Below are positions 44,505 through 52,872 of a DNA stretch of 64,000 bases, one piece after another. The notes beneath the pieces were generated by a model, which saw only the letters and a list, made by a program, of their open reading frames with translations, had not been told where the DNA came from and did no database searches. Position numbers and translations under genes: made by a program. Source of the DNA: JAFIEN01 sp051859505. Its GTDB lineage: Bacteria; Pseudomonadota; Alphaproteobacteria; Rhodobacterales; Rhodobacteraceae. Within the stretch, counting starts at the first letter, position 1. Every line of letters begins with the position of its first letter. The stretch covers positions 1-64,000 of the forward strand of contig JBHYFN010000009.1 in the NCBI GenBank assembly GCA_051859505.1. The letters are read 5' to 3'.

Positions 44505-44592
44505 AGCGTCTTCCAAGGTCAGGCAGCGTCCCGACACCCGTTCGGATGGTGCGCTACAACCTTACCCTGTTGCCACGATGGGAGTCCGATCC

Positions 44593-44946
44593 ATGGCCCG
44601 CGTAACCGTCGAAGACTGCGTCGACAAAGTCCCCAACCGGTTCGAACTCGTCATGCTTGCCGCGCATCGCGCGCGCGAGATCGCGGCAGGTTCCCCCCTG
44701 ACCATCGCGCGTGACCGCGACAAGAACCCCGTCGTCGCCCTGCGCGAAATCGCGGAAGAGACGCAAGGAGCCGACGATCTGCGCGAACGGATGATCGAAT
44801 CGCATCAGACCCAGATCGAGGTCGACGAGCCCGAGGAAGATGCGATGGCCCTTCTCATGGGTGCCGAAATGGATCGCCCGGTCCATGACGACATGTCGGA
44901 AGAGCGGCTGTTGCGTGAATTGATGCAGGCGCAGGAACAGCGCTGA
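44593..44946 (+). CDS. rpoZ: RNA polymerase omega subunit
   Basis: 117 residues from ATG 44593 with GGGAG upstream. It starts MARVTVEDCVDKVPNRFELV and continues AAHRAREIAAGSPLTI and NPVVALREIAEE, the complete omega core that clamps beta-prime. The acidic C-terminal tail is usual in Rhodobacteraceae. rsh follows after 38 bases, the conserved rpoZ-spoT/rel pairing; omega and the RSH product both bear on ppGpp control. Confidence 0.95.
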   Translation: MARVTVEDCVDKVPNRFELVMLAAHRAREIAAGSPLTIARDRDKNPVVALREIAEETQGADDLRERMIESHQTQIEVDEPEEDAMALLMGAEMDRPVHDDMSEERLLRELMQAQEQR

Positions 44947-44984
44947 CCGGGGCCTTCGACCCCGCATGACGGACCCCGGACCAG

Positions 44985-47126
44985 ATGACGACAGTTGACG
45001 ACCTGATCGCACTGGTCCGGACCTACAACCCCCGGACGAACGAAACACTGCTGCGCGCGGCATGGGACTTTGCCGAGGCGATGCATGCTGGCCAGATGCG
45101 CCAGTCGGGCGAGCCCTATTTCACCCATCCTGTCGCCGTGGCCGGCATCCTGGCCGAGTTGCAGATGGATGATGCGACGGTCATCACCGCACTTCTTCAC
45201 GACACGATCGAGGATACCAAGGCCAGCTATTCCGAGGTCGAACGCCGGTTCGGCCGGGAGATTGCCGAACTCGTCGATGGCGTGACCAAGCTGACCAACC
45301 TGCAGCTGTCGTCGAACCAGACCAAGCAGGCCGAGAATTTCCGCAAGCTCTTCATGGCGACCTCGCGCGATCTGCGCGTCACCTTGGTCAAGCTGGCGGA
45401 CCGCCTTCACAACATGCGCACGATCAAGTCGATGCGCCCGGAAAAGCAGGCCCAGAAGGCCCGCGAGACGATGGACATCTACGCCCCTCTCGCAGGTCGG
45501 ATGGGGATGCAGTGGATGCGCGAAGAGCTCGAGGATCTGGCCTTTCGGGTCATCAATCCCGAAGCGCGCAACTCGATCATCCGCCGCTTCATCACCCTGC
45601 AGCGCGAAACCGGGGATGTGATCCAGAAGATCACCACCGACATGCGCCTCGAACTCGACAAGGCCGGGATCGAGGCCGAGGTTTCGGGCAGGGCCAAGAA
45701 GCCCTATTCGATCTGGCGCAAGATGCAGGAAAAGGAACAGGGCTTCTCGCGCCTGTCCGACATCTACGGCTTTCGCATCATCACCCGGTCCGAGGCGGAT
45801 TGCTACCGCGTGCTGGGGGCGATCCACCAACGCTGGCGCGCCGTGCCGGGGCGGTTCAAGGATTACATCAGCCAGCCCAAGTCGAACGGCTACCGCTCGA
45901 TCCACACCACGGTTTCGGGGCGCGATGGCAAGCGGGTCGAGGTCCAGATCCGCACCCGCGAGATGCACGAGGTTGCCGAAACGGGGGTCGCGGCGCATTG
46001 GTCCTATCGGGACGGCGAACCCGTGGTAAACCGCTTCGCGGTGGACCCGGCCCGCTGGATCGCGCAGGTCACGGAACGGTTCGATCAGGATCACGACCAC
46101 GAGGAATTCCTCGAGGCGGTCAAGCTCGAGATGTATCAGGATCAGGTCTTCTGCTTCACCCCGCAGGGCGATGTGATCAAACTGCCTCGAGGTGCGACCC
46201 CGATCGATTTCGCCTATGCCATTCACACCAGGATCGGCTCGGCCTGTGTCGGGGCCAAGGTCGACGGGCTGCGGGTTCCGCTCTGGACCCGGCTCAAGAA
46301 CGGCCAGTCGGTCGAGATCATCACCGCCGAGGGCCAGACCCCCCAGGCCACATGGATCGACATCGCGGTGACGGGCCGGGCCAAGACGGCGATCCGCCGC
46401 TCGCTTCGCGAAGAGGACCGCGAGAGGTTCATCAAGCTGGGCTCCGAACTGGCGCGGGTGGCGTTCGAGAATGTCGGCAAGAAGGCGACCGAAAAGGCCC
46501 TGCGTACCGCGGCCCGCGCCCTGGCCATCGACGAGGTCGACGAGCTTCTGGCCCGTCTGGGATCGGCCGAGATCACCGGCCGCGAGGTTGTCAGGGCGAT
46601 CTATCCCGATCTGTCTCACAAACCGGGCGACGAGATCGAGGAGGCGCGCGCCGTCGTCGGCCTGAGCGGCGACCAGAGCTTCCGCCGCGCGCCGTGCTGC
46701 CAGCCGGTTCCGGGCGAACGGATCATCGGCATCACCTTCCGTGGCCAGGGGGTCGTGATTCACACGATCGATTGTCCCGCGCTCGCGGCCTATGAGGACC
46801 AGACCGAGCGCTGGGTCGATTTGCGCTGGCAGGAAGGCACGCATCGCTCCGTCAATACGGTGACGCTGGACCTGACGATCACCAATGACGCGGGCGTGCT
46901 GGGGCGGATCTGCACCTTGATCGGGGAACAGTCGGCGAATATCTCGGATTTGAATTTCATCGACAGGAAGCCGGATTACTATCGGCTCCTGATAGATGTA
47001 GATCTGCGGGACACAGAGCATCTGCACCGTGTCATGACGGCGCTCGAGGCGGAAAGCAACGTGTCCTCGATCGTGCGGCACAGGGATCCCGAAAGGGGCC
47101 TCGTGGGTGCGGGTGCAAGGGACTAG
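44985..47126 (+). CDS. rsh: Bifunctional (p)ppGpp synthetase/hydrolase (RSH)
   Basis: 713 residues. The HD hydrolase domain has THPVAVAGILAEL and LLHDTIEDT (H72, D73, E76, D77), both intact. The synthetase domain has FSRLSDIYGFRI, RFKDYISQPKSNGYRSIHT (about 288-306) and EVQIRTREMHEVAE. TGS (about 390-450, VFCFTPQGDVIKLPRGATPIDFAYAIH), a CC/zinc-finger-like part (RRAPCCQPVPGERI) and a C-terminal ACT domain (from about 640) complete it. With both active sites intact it should make and degrade (p)ppGpp. Alphaproteobacteria usually have only this one long RSH. Confidence 0.95.
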   Translation: MTTVDDLIALVRTYNPRTNETLLRAAWDFAEAMHAGQMRQSGEPYFTHPVAVAGILAELQMDDATVITALLHDTIEDTKASYSEVERRFGREIAELVDGVTKLTNLQLSSNQTKQAENFRKLFMATSRDLRVTLVKLADRLHNMRTIKSMRPEKQAQKARETMDIYAPLAGRMGMQWMREELEDLAFRVINPEARNSIIRRFITLQRETGDVIQKITTDMRLELDKAGIEAEVSGRAKKPYSIWRKMQEKEQGFSRLSDIYGFRIITRSEADCYRVLGAIHQRWRAVPGRFKDYISQPKSNGYRSIHTTVSGRDGKRVEVQIRTREMHEVAETGVAAHWSYRDGEPVVNRFAVDPARWIAQVTERFDQDHDHEEFLEAVKLEMYQDQVFCFTPQGDVIKLPRGATPIDFAYAIHTRIGSACVGAKVDGLRVPLWTRLKNGQSVEIITAEGQTPQATWIDIAVTGRAKTAIRRSLREEDRERFIKLGSELARVAFENVGKKATEKALRTAARALAIDEVDELLARLGSAEITGREVVRAIYPDLSHKPGDEIEEARAVVGLSGDQSFRRAPCCQPVPGERIIGITFRGQGVVIHTIDCPALAAYEDQTERWVDLRWQEGTHRSVNTVTLDLTITNDAGVLGRICTLIGEQSANISDLNFIDRKPDYYRLLIDVDLRDTEHLHRVMTALEAESNVSSIVRHRDPERGLVGAGARD

Positions 47127-47165
47127 GGCCGGGACGTTTCCCCGGGAGCCGGATAAGGGCGTCAG

Positions 47166-47822
47166 GTGGTCTTCAAACGGCGGGTGAAGCGGTCATATCG
47201 GGAGAGTTTTCTCGCCTTCTTCTGGCCGCGGGGCGGCTGGGGGCGGGCCTTCGGCTATGTGAAGCACCGCGTCCGGCGCCTTCCCGACACGCCGGAGAAA
47301 ATCGCGCGCGGTGTCTGGGCCGGGGTCTTCGTCAGTTTCACGCCGCTGTTCGGACTGCATTTCCTGGTTGCCTTCCTGATCGCCAAGGTGATGCGGGGCA
47401 ATATCCTGGCGGCCCTTCTGGCGACCTTCTTCGGCAATCCGCTGACCTTCCTGCCGATCGGGGTGGTGTCGATCAATACCGGCTATCTTCTGCTGGGAAG
47501 CAGACCGATGGAAAGCACGGCGCGTCGGCTGCCGCAGCTGTTTTCGGGCGCCTGGGCCGATCTGGGCCACAATTTCCGCGCGCTCTTCGGCCCCGAGTCG
47601 ATGGACTGGAGCCGGCTGCAGCGTTTCTATGAAACGGTCTTCCTGCCCTATCTCGTGGGGGGCATCCTGCCGGGCATCATCTGCGCCACGATCTGCTATT
47701 ATCTGAGCCTCAAGCTGATCGAGGCCTATCAGAACCACCGGCGCAAGAAACTCAGCGAAAAACTCGCGCAATTGCGAAAAACGCCTGACCCGCCTGCTGA
47801 CCTTCCCGGTGGACCGCGCTAG
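47166..47822 (+). CDS. DUF2062 domain membrane protein
   Basis: 218 residues from GTG 47166. After a basic N-terminus the DUF2062 core reads DTPEKIARGVWAGVFVSFTPLFGLHFLVAFLIAKVMRGN and ALLATFFGNPLTFLPIGVVSINTGYLLLG, with two or three membrane helices, and a further one near 160-180 (YLVGGILPGIICATICYYLSL). Function unknown. In Rhodobacterales it lies between rsh and pdxJ, as here, 39 bases after rsh. Confidence 0.88.
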   Translation: MVFKRRVKRSYRESFLAFFWPRGGWGRAFGYVKHRVRRLPDTPEKIARGVWAGVFVSFTPLFGLHFLVAFLIAKVMRGNILAALLATFFGNPLTFLPIGVVSINTGYLLLGSRPMESTARRLPQLFSGAWADLGHNFRALFGPESMDWSRLQRFYETVFLPYLVGGILPGIICATICYYLSLKLIEAYQNHRRKKLSEKLAQLRKTPDPPADLPGGPR

Positions 47823-47852
47823 AACCGGATCAGAGGCAGGAGGCGAAGAACC

Positions 47853-48593
47853 ATGGGCAGGTTGCGGCTGGGTGTGAACATCGACCACGTGGCGACGGTG
47901 CGCAATGCGCGCGGCGCGGCCTATCCCGATCCGGTGCGCGCGGCCCTTCTGGCCGAAGAGGCGGGGGCCGACGGCATCACCGCCCATCTGCGCGAGGATC
48001 GCCGCCATATCAGCGACAGCGATATCGAGCGGCTGGCCGAAGCGCTGCGGGTGCCGCTGAACTTTGAAATGGCGGCAACGGCCGAAATGCAGGCCATCGC
48101 GCTGCGCCACAAGCCCCATGCCGTCTGCATCGTGCCCGAAAAGCGCGAGGAGCGCACGACGGAGGGCGGGCTCGAGGTGGCCCGGCAGGAAAACGAACTG
48201 GCCCATTACATCGCGCCGCTGCGCGAGGCGGGCTGCCGCGTCTCGATCTTCATCGCCGCCGACCCTGCGCAGGTCGAGGCGGCGCACCGGATCGGCGCTC
48301 AGGTGGTCGAACTGCATACGGGCGGCTATTGCGACCATCACTCCGCAGGCGATTTCACCGCCAGGGATGCGGAACTGGCACGCCTGACCGACATGGCCGC
48401 CCTGGCCCATGACCTGGGTCTCGAGGTGCATGCAGGCCACGGTCTGACCTACGAGACTGTGGGGCCGGTCGCCGCCCTGCCGCAGGTGATGGAGCTCAAC
48501 ATCGGGCATTTTCTTGTGGGAGAGGCGATCTTCCTTGGCCTTCCGGGCGCCATCGCCGAAATGCGCCGGCTCATGGACGAGGCGCGCGGATGA
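47853..48593 (+). CDS. pdxJ: Pyridoxine 5'-phosphate synthase
   Basis: 246 residues. The family pattern is LRLGVNIDHVATVRNARGA, DPVRAALLAEEAGADGITAHLREDRRHI, VPLNFEMAATAEM and VEVHAGHGLTYETVGPVAALP, with NIGHFLVGEAIFLGL at the end. It condenses 3-amino-2-oxopropyl phosphate and deoxyxylulose phosphate to make pyridoxine phosphate. Full length; 30 bases after the DUF2062 gene with GGAGGCG upstream. Confidence 0.96.
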   Translation: MGRLRLGVNIDHVATVRNARGAAYPDPVRAALLAEEAGADGITAHLREDRRHISDSDIERLAEALRVPLNFEMAATAEMQAIALRHKPHAVCIVPEKREERTTEGGLEVARQENELAHYIAPLREAGCRVSIFIAADPAQVEAAHRIGAQVVELHTGGYCDHHSAGDFTARDAELARLTDMAALAHDLGLEVHAGHGLTYETVGPVAALPQVMELNIGHFLVGEAIFLGLPGAIAEMRRLMDEARG

Positions 48594-48603
48594 TGCCGGC
48601 AGG

Positions 48604-48649
48604 CCGGAAAATGTACATTTTCCGGGGCGGATTTTCTGAAAAATCCGCC
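48604..48649. repeat. Tandem palindromes between pdxJ and acpS
   Basis: Two adjacent dyads. 48604-48625 is a perfect 22-bp palindrome with half-site CCGGAAAATGT. 48626-48649 is a hairpin with arms GGCGGATTTT and AAAATCCGCC and loop CTGA. They fill most of the 79-base pdxJ-acpS gap, inside what is otherwise one transcription unit. Transcribed, they would form two strong hairpins; a role in termination, processing or protein binding is possible. Confidence 0.8.
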
Positions 48650-48672
48650 TCCCCGATCTTCCGGCGGCGCGC

Positions 48673-49077
48673 ATGATCCTCGGCATCGGCACGGACCTGT
48701 GCAACATCGACCGGATCGAGGCGACCCTTTCCCGTTTCGGAGACCGGTTCCGCAACCGCGTCTTCACCGAACGCGAGCAGGGCAAGGCACAGTCCCGCCC
48801 CCGCGCGGTGGCCGCCACCTATGCCAAGCGCTGGGCCGCGAAGGAGGCCTGCTCGAAGGCGCTTGGCACCGGACTGCGCATGGGGATCTCGTGGAAGGAC
48901 ATGGCCGTGTCCAATCTGCGGACCGGGCAGCCGGTCATGCATGTCACCGGCTGGGCGAAAGACCGTCTCGAGGCGATGACCCCCCCGGGCCATGAAGCGG
49001 TGATCCATGTCACCCTGACGGATGACCATCCCTGGGCACAGGCCTTCGTCGTGATCGAAGCCCGCCCGATCGCATGA
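48673..49077 (+). CDS. acpS: Holo-[acyl-carrier-protein] synthase
   Basis: 134 residues. AcpS motifs: ILGIGTDLCNIDRIE with metal-binding D8, RFRNRVFTERE, and YAKRWAAKEACSKALGTGL with the catalytic Glu and Lys. It attaches 4'-phosphopantetheine from CoA to the fatty-acid carrier protein. It is the only phosphopantetheinyl transferase in the window; AcpS enzymes are usually poor on NRPS carrier domains, so it may not serve the NRPS at 27849. The preceding palindromes may partly uncouple it from pdxJ. Confidence 0.95.
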   Translation: MILGIGTDLCNIDRIEATLSRFGDRFRNRVFTEREQGKAQSRPRAVAATYAKRWAAKEACSKALGTGLRMGISWKDMAVSNLRTGQPVMHVTGWAKDRLEAMTPPGHEAVIHVTLTDDHPWAQAFVVIEARPIA

Positions 49078-49109
49078 CGGTATGCCCGAGCGGTTGCCCG
49101 AGCGGTTGC

Positions 49110-49138
49110 TTGACTCGCTCCCTCCGGCCCCGCATGTA
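49110..49138 (+). promoter_or_regulatory. Candidate promoter of lepB with an adjacent direct repeat
   Basis: TTGACT (49110-49115), 17 bases, then CATGTA (49133-49138), about 30 bases before lepB. Directly upstream a 12-base unit GCCCGAGCGGTT occurs twice in tandem (49084-49095 and 49096-49107), a possible activator or repressor site. Confidence 0.4.
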
Positions 49139-49166
49139 GCAGGCGCAAACAGGAAGGCAGTGGTTC

Positions 49167-50003
49167 ATGGCTCAGAAATCCGGTTTCGGCGCAAGCATCA
49201 TCGAGACCGCCAAGACCGTCGTCTATGCACTGCTGATCGCCGGCGCATTCCGGACGCTGTTCTTTCAGCCTTTCTGGATCCCCTCCGGTTCGATGAAGGA
49301 GACGTTGCTGATCGGCGACTTCCTCTTCGTCAACAAGATGGCCTATGGCTATTCCTACGCCTCCTGCCCCTCGATCCGGGTCGAGCGTCTTGGCATCGAT
49401 ATCGGTGCGGACGACATCTGCGGCATCTTCAAGGGCGCCGACAGCCGCCTTTTCGGCTCTGAACCCGAGCGCGGCGATGTGGTGGTCTTTCGCCATCCGG
49501 TCACCGGGGTCGATTTCATCAAGCGCCTGATCGGGATGCCGGGGGATCGGGTCCAGATGATCGACGGCGTGCTGCATATCAATGATGTCCCGGTCGAGAT
49601 CGAGGAGGCCGGCTTCTTCGTCGAGACCTTCGAGCCGCAGGGCCCCCACGCGATTCCGCCGCGCTGCATGAACGGCGCGGTCGGGCTGGGAGGAGACTGC
49701 ATCAAGCAGCGCTTCATGGAGACCCTGCCCAATGGCGTGCGCCACAGTGTGCTCAACATCGGCAACCAGTCCTCCGACAATACCGGCGTCTTCGTCGTGC
49801 CCGAGGGCGAGTATTTCTTCATGGGCGACAATCGCGACAATTCGACCGACAGCCGCGTGCCACAAGCGGCCCGCGGCGTCGGCACGGTGCCGCTCGAGGA
49901 TATCGTCGGCCGGGCGGATCGGGTGATCTTCTCTTCGGCGGGTCGGTCCATCCTCGCGTTCTGGACCTGGCGCTCGGATCGCTATTTCAAGAGGATCGAG
50001 TGA
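49167..50003 (+). CDS. lepB: Signal peptidase I
   Basis: 278 residues. One N-terminal transmembrane helix (about 13-33), then box B FWIPSGSMKETLLIGDFLFV with nucleophile S42, box D with general base K119 in VDFIKRLIGMPGD, and box E FFMGDNRDNSTDSR. It cleaves signal peptides of Sec-exported proteins at the periplasmic face of the inner membrane. An insert of about 30 residues around 150-185 with a cysteine pair (RCMNGAVGLGGDCI) probably forms a disulfide loop. It overlaps the rnc start by four bases. Confidence 0.96.
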   Translation: MAQKSGFGASIIETAKTVVYALLIAGAFRTLFFQPFWIPSGSMKETLLIGDFLFVNKMAYGYSYASCPSIRVERLGIDIGADDICGIFKGADSRLFGSEPERGDVVVFRHPVTGVDFIKRLIGMPGDRVQMIDGVLHINDVPVEIEEAGFFVETFEPQGPHAIPPRCMNGAVGLGGDCIKQRFMETLPNGVRHSVLNIGNQSSDNTGVFVVPEGEYFFMGDNRDNSTDSRVPQAARGVGTVPLEDIVGRADRVIFSSAGRSILAFWTWRSDRYFKRIE

Positions 50004-50680
50004 GGCTCTCGGCCGAACTGAAGGCCTTTTGCGACAGGCTCGGCCACAGTTTCGCCCGGCCTGAACTCATTGTGCAGGCCCTCACCCATGGCTCGATCAC
50101 GGGGCCGAACCGGGAAGACAACCAGCGCCTCGAGTTTCTGGGGGATCGCGTGCTGGGGCTCGTCATGGCCGAGGCGCTTCTGGCCGCAGACCGTGATGCG
50201 GCCGAAGGTCAGATCGCCCCGCGCTACAACCGCCTTGTCCGGCGTGAAACCTGTGCCGAGGTTGCCCGTGACATCGACCTCGGTGCGGTTCTGCGGCTGG
50301 GTCGTTCCGAGATGAAATCGGGCGGACGGCGCAAGGAGGCGCTCCTCGCGGATGCGATGGAGGCGGTGGTGGCGGCGGTCTATCTTGACGCGGGGTTCGA
50401 TGCGGCACGGGCTGTGGTGCTCGGGCTTTGGGGCGACCGGATCGGGGCGGTCCAGAAGGACGCCCGCGATGCCAAGACGGCCTTGCAGGAATGGGCCCAG
50501 GCCCGGGGCGAATTGCCGCCAAGCTATGTGGAGCTCGAGCGGTCTGGCCCCGATCATGCGCCGGTCTTCACGATCGAGGTGAGGCTTGCCTCCGGCGCGT
50601 CGGAACAGGCTCGGGCCGGCTCGAAGCGGCAGGCCGAACAGATGGCCGCCGCGATGCTTCTTGAAAGGATGCAGGGATGA
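50000..50680 (+). CDS. rnc: Ribonuclease III
   Basis: 226 residues from GTG 50000, which overlaps the lepB stop (GTGA). The catalytic signature NQRLEFLGDRVLGLVMAEAL is near residue 34, and LLADAMEAVVAAVYLDAGF carries the second acidic cluster. A C-terminal dsRNA-binding domain follows (AKTALQEWAQARGELPPSY ... KRQAEQMAAAMLLERM). It processes rRNA precursors and other double-stranded RNA. The stop overlaps the era start. Confidence 0.96.
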   Translation: MRLSAELKAFCDRLGHSFARPELIVQALTHGSITGPNREDNQRLEFLGDRVLGLVMAEALLAADRDAAEGQIAPRYNRLVRRETCAEVARDIDLGAVLRLGRSEMKSGGRRKEALLADAMEAVVAAVYLDAGFDAARAVVLGLWGDRIGAVQKDARDAKTALQEWAQARGELPPSYVELERSGPDHAPVFTIEVRLASGASEQARAGSKRQAEQMAAAMLLERMQG

Positions 50681-51600
50681 CCGAGCAAATCGAGCCGGAA
50701 ACGCGGGCAGGTTTTGTCGCGTTGATCGGAGAGCCGAATGCCGGGAAGTCGACGCTGTTGAACCGGATGGTCGGGGCCAAGGTCTCGATCGTCACACACA
50801 AGGTGCAGACCACGCGCGCAAGGATCCGCGGTGTGGCGCTGCAGGGCAGCGCCCAGATCGTCTTTGTCGATACGCCCGGCCTGTTCCGGCCAAGGCGGCG
50901 GCTGGACCGGGCGATGGTGGCCGCGGCCTGGAGCGGGGCGGCGGATGCCGATGTGATCGTCTTGCTGATCGAGGCGCATCGCGGGCTGACCGCGGGGGTG
51001 GCGGCGATCCTCGAAACCCTCTCGACCCGGGTGCGGGATGTGCCGGTGGCCCTGGCGATCAACAAGATCGACAGGGTGCAGTCGGAACATCTGCTGGACC
51101 TGGCCCGCAAACTCAACGAGGCCTATCCGTTCGAAAAGACCTTCATGATCTCGGCCGAGCGCGGGCATGGCTGCGATGATCTCAAGGCCTGGCTGGCCGA
51201 GCGGATGCCGAAAGGGCCCTGGCTTTATCCCGAGGATCAGATCGCCGATCTGCCGCTGCGGATGATCGCGGCCGAAATCACGCGGGAAAAGCTGACGCTG
51301 CGGCTGCATCAGGAACTGCCCTATGAGCTGACGGTCGAGACGGAGAACTGGGAACAGCGCCCCGATGGCTCTGTGCGGATCGACCAGATCGTCTATGTCG
51401 CGCGCGATGGGCACAAGGGGATCGTGCTGGGGCGCGGCGGCGAGACGGCCAAGGCGGTCGGTCAGGCGTCGCGGGCCGAGCTCGAGGCCTTTCTGGGGCA
51501 TCGCGTCCATCTTTTCCTGACGGTCAAGGTCCGGCCCAACTGGCTGGAAGAGGCAGAGCGCTATTCCGAGATGGGGCTCGATTTCCGCGACGGAGGCTGA
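50677..51600 (+). CDS. era: GTPase Era
   Basis: 307 residues. G motifs: GEPNAGKST (18-26), VTHKVQTTRARIRG (G2), DTPGLFRPRRRLDRAM (G3) and INKID (G4). The C-terminal KH domain has ITREKLTLRLHQELPYELTVETENWEQR and GHKGIVLGRGGETAKAVG. It binds the 3' end of 16S rRNA in 30S maturation. It overlaps rnc by four bases, and rnc-era-recO order is conserved across proteobacteria. Confidence 0.97.
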   Translation: MTEQIEPETRAGFVALIGEPNAGKSTLLNRMVGAKVSIVTHKVQTTRARIRGVALQGSAQIVFVDTPGLFRPRRRLDRAMVAAAWSGAADADVIVLLIEAHRGLTAGVAAILETLSTRVRDVPVALAINKIDRVQSEHLLDLARKLNEAYPFEKTFMISAERGHGCDDLKAWLAERMPKGPWLYPEDQIADLPLRMIAAEITREKLTLRLHQELPYELTVETENWEQRPDGSVRIDQIVYVARDGHKGIVLGRGGETAKAVGQASRAELEAFLGHRVHLFLTVKVRPNWLEEAERYSEMGLDFRDGG

Positions 51601-51606
51601 GGGGCC

Positions 51607-51933
51607 ATGAGACTGGCCAGCGGGATCTGGGTTTCGGCCTATCTGGCGCGGCTCAGGGTCGAGGGTATTCCCGCTTTCGTCGTGGCCAGGGGCGATGAAA
51701 CGGCCGGGGCGGTGATGGTGAAGCTCAACACGCTTGACGGGCAGGCGGTGCTGCATCAGCGGTCTTTCGACCCCGTATCCGGCGATCGGCGCTGGATGGT
51801 GCTTGCCCGGGGGGCGGAGTCCGAGGTGGATGGTTCCATCGCACGCCAGCGGGGATATGATCCTGACCTGTGGGTGATCGAAGTGGAGGACCGTGCCGGG
51901 CGCCACCTGCTGGACGATCCGGGACTGACGTGA
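51607..51933 (+). CDS. DUF1491 family protein
   Basis: 108 residues. Core pattern LASGIWVSAYLARLRVEGIPAFVVARGDETAGAVMVKLN and SFDPVSGDRRWMVLARGAESEVDGSIARQRGYDPDLWVIEVEDRAGRHLLDDPGL matches DUF1491, a small alphaproteobacterial family of unknown function. It lies 6 bases after era and is regularly found between era and recO in this group. Confidence 0.9.
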   Translation: MRLASGIWVSAYLARLRVEGIPAFVVARGDETAGAVMVKLNTLDGQAVLHQRSFDPVSGDRRWMVLARGAESEVDGSIARQRGYDPDLWVIEVEDRAGRHLLDDPGLT

Positions 51934-51944
51934 CGGGCGGGGCG

Positions 51945-51999
51945 CAAAAATCTTCGTACGAAGATTTTTGAAACAAGAATTCCCGTACGGGAATTCTTG
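51945..51999. repeat. Two perfect 26-bp palindromes in tandem before recO
   Basis: 51945-51970 is a perfect palindrome with half-site CAAAAATCTTCGT; 51974-51999 is another with half-site CAAGAATTCCCGT. Both are 26 bp, share a CGTACG centre and start with CAA, and are separated by three bases. They occupy the 87-base gap between the DUF1491 gene and recO. As RNA each would be a 12-bp-class hairpin; as DNA each is a symmetric protein site. Confidence 0.9.
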
Positions 52000-52020
52000 C
52001 CCGGCGGCCAGCGAGGGCAC

Positions 52021-52773
52021 ATGATCGAATGGCGGGATCAGGGCGTGGTGCTGAGCGTGAGGGCGCATGGCGAAAGCTCGGCCATCGTTCAGGTCTTTAC
52101 CGAAACCCACGGGCTTCATGGCGGTATCGTCCGGGGGGGTGCCGGGCGTCGTATGGCGGCCACGCTGCAACCCGGCAGTCAGGTCGCGGTGGTCTGGCGC
52201 GCGCGGATCGAGGATCACCTGGGTGCCTTCGCGGTGGAACAACTGCGCAGCCGCGCCGCCGTGGCGCTGGGCGACCGCCTGGCCCTTGCCGGGCTGACGG
52301 CCGTTGCCGCCCTGCTTTGTGCGGTTCTGCCCGAGCGCGAAGCGCATGGCAGCCTGTACCTCAGGACGATCGGCCTGCTGGACCTGCTGGGTGACACCGA
52401 TCTTTGGCCGCTGGCCTATCTGCGATGGGAACTCGCCCTGCTCGAAGAGCTGGGCTTTGCGCTCGACCTTGGATCCTGTGCCGTGACCGGCCGGACCGAG
52501 GATCTGGCCTTCGTCTCGCCCAGGACAGGCCGGGCCGTCTCGCGGGACGCGGCGGGGGACTGGGCCGACCGGCTGTTGCTCCTGCCGCCGCTGCTTGCCG
52601 GCAGAGGCACGGGGCAACCGGCGGAGGTGGCCGAGGCGCTTGGGCTGACCGGCTATTTCATGGCGAACCGTCTGTTTCGGTCCTTGGGCGATCGCCCGGT
52701 GCCCGCGGCCCGCGCCCGGTTGATCGACAGTCTTTCGAAGCTGGGCGACGGGGGGGCCGGGCTGGCGTTCTAG
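52021..52773 (+). CDS. recO: DNA repair protein RecO
   Basis: 250 residues from ATG 52021. The OB-fold N-terminus reads MIEWRDQGVVLSVRAHGESSAIVQVFTETHGLHGGIVRG, and the helical C-terminal part includes LRTIGLLDLLGDTDLWPLAYLRWELALLEELGFALDLGSCAVTG. It loads RecA with RecR in gap repair. An in-frame ATG at 51997 would read through the palindromes and is less likely. No zinc-cysteine cluster is complete (one C retained). Confidence 0.94.
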   Translation: MIEWRDQGVVLSVRAHGESSAIVQVFTETHGLHGGIVRGGAGRRMAATLQPGSQVAVVWRARIEDHLGAFAVEQLRSRAAVALGDRLALAGLTAVAALLCAVLPEREAHGSLYLRTIGLLDLLGDTDLWPLAYLRWELALLEELGFALDLGSCAVTGRTEDLAFVSPRTGRAVSRDAAGDWADRLLLLPPLLAGRGTGQPAEVAEALGLTGYFMANRLFRSLGDRPVPAARARLIDSLSKLGDGGAGLAF

Positions 52774-52815
52774 CCTTCCCCAGTGGCCACCGGGCGGGGG
52801 ATCGGGCGCTTGAGC

Positions 52816-52841
52816 CCCGGGTTACGTCTCTGCAACCCGGG
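52816..52841. terminator. Hairpin between convergent recO and BadF-type kinase genes
   Basis: CCCGGGTT (52816-52823) pairs perfectly with AACCCGGG (52834-52841) around a 10-base loop in the 99-base gap between convergent stops. Symmetry allows use from both sides. No long T-run follows, so efficiency is uncertain. Confidence 0.5.
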
Positions 52842-52872
52842 TCTTCGACCGATACCGCCCGCGCCCGCGAGG

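Noticed and set aside
51997..52020. Upstream ATG for recO at 51997
   Set aside because: It lies inside the second palindrome and adds residues (MPGGQRGH) not typical of RecO, which normally begins at the MIEW segment.
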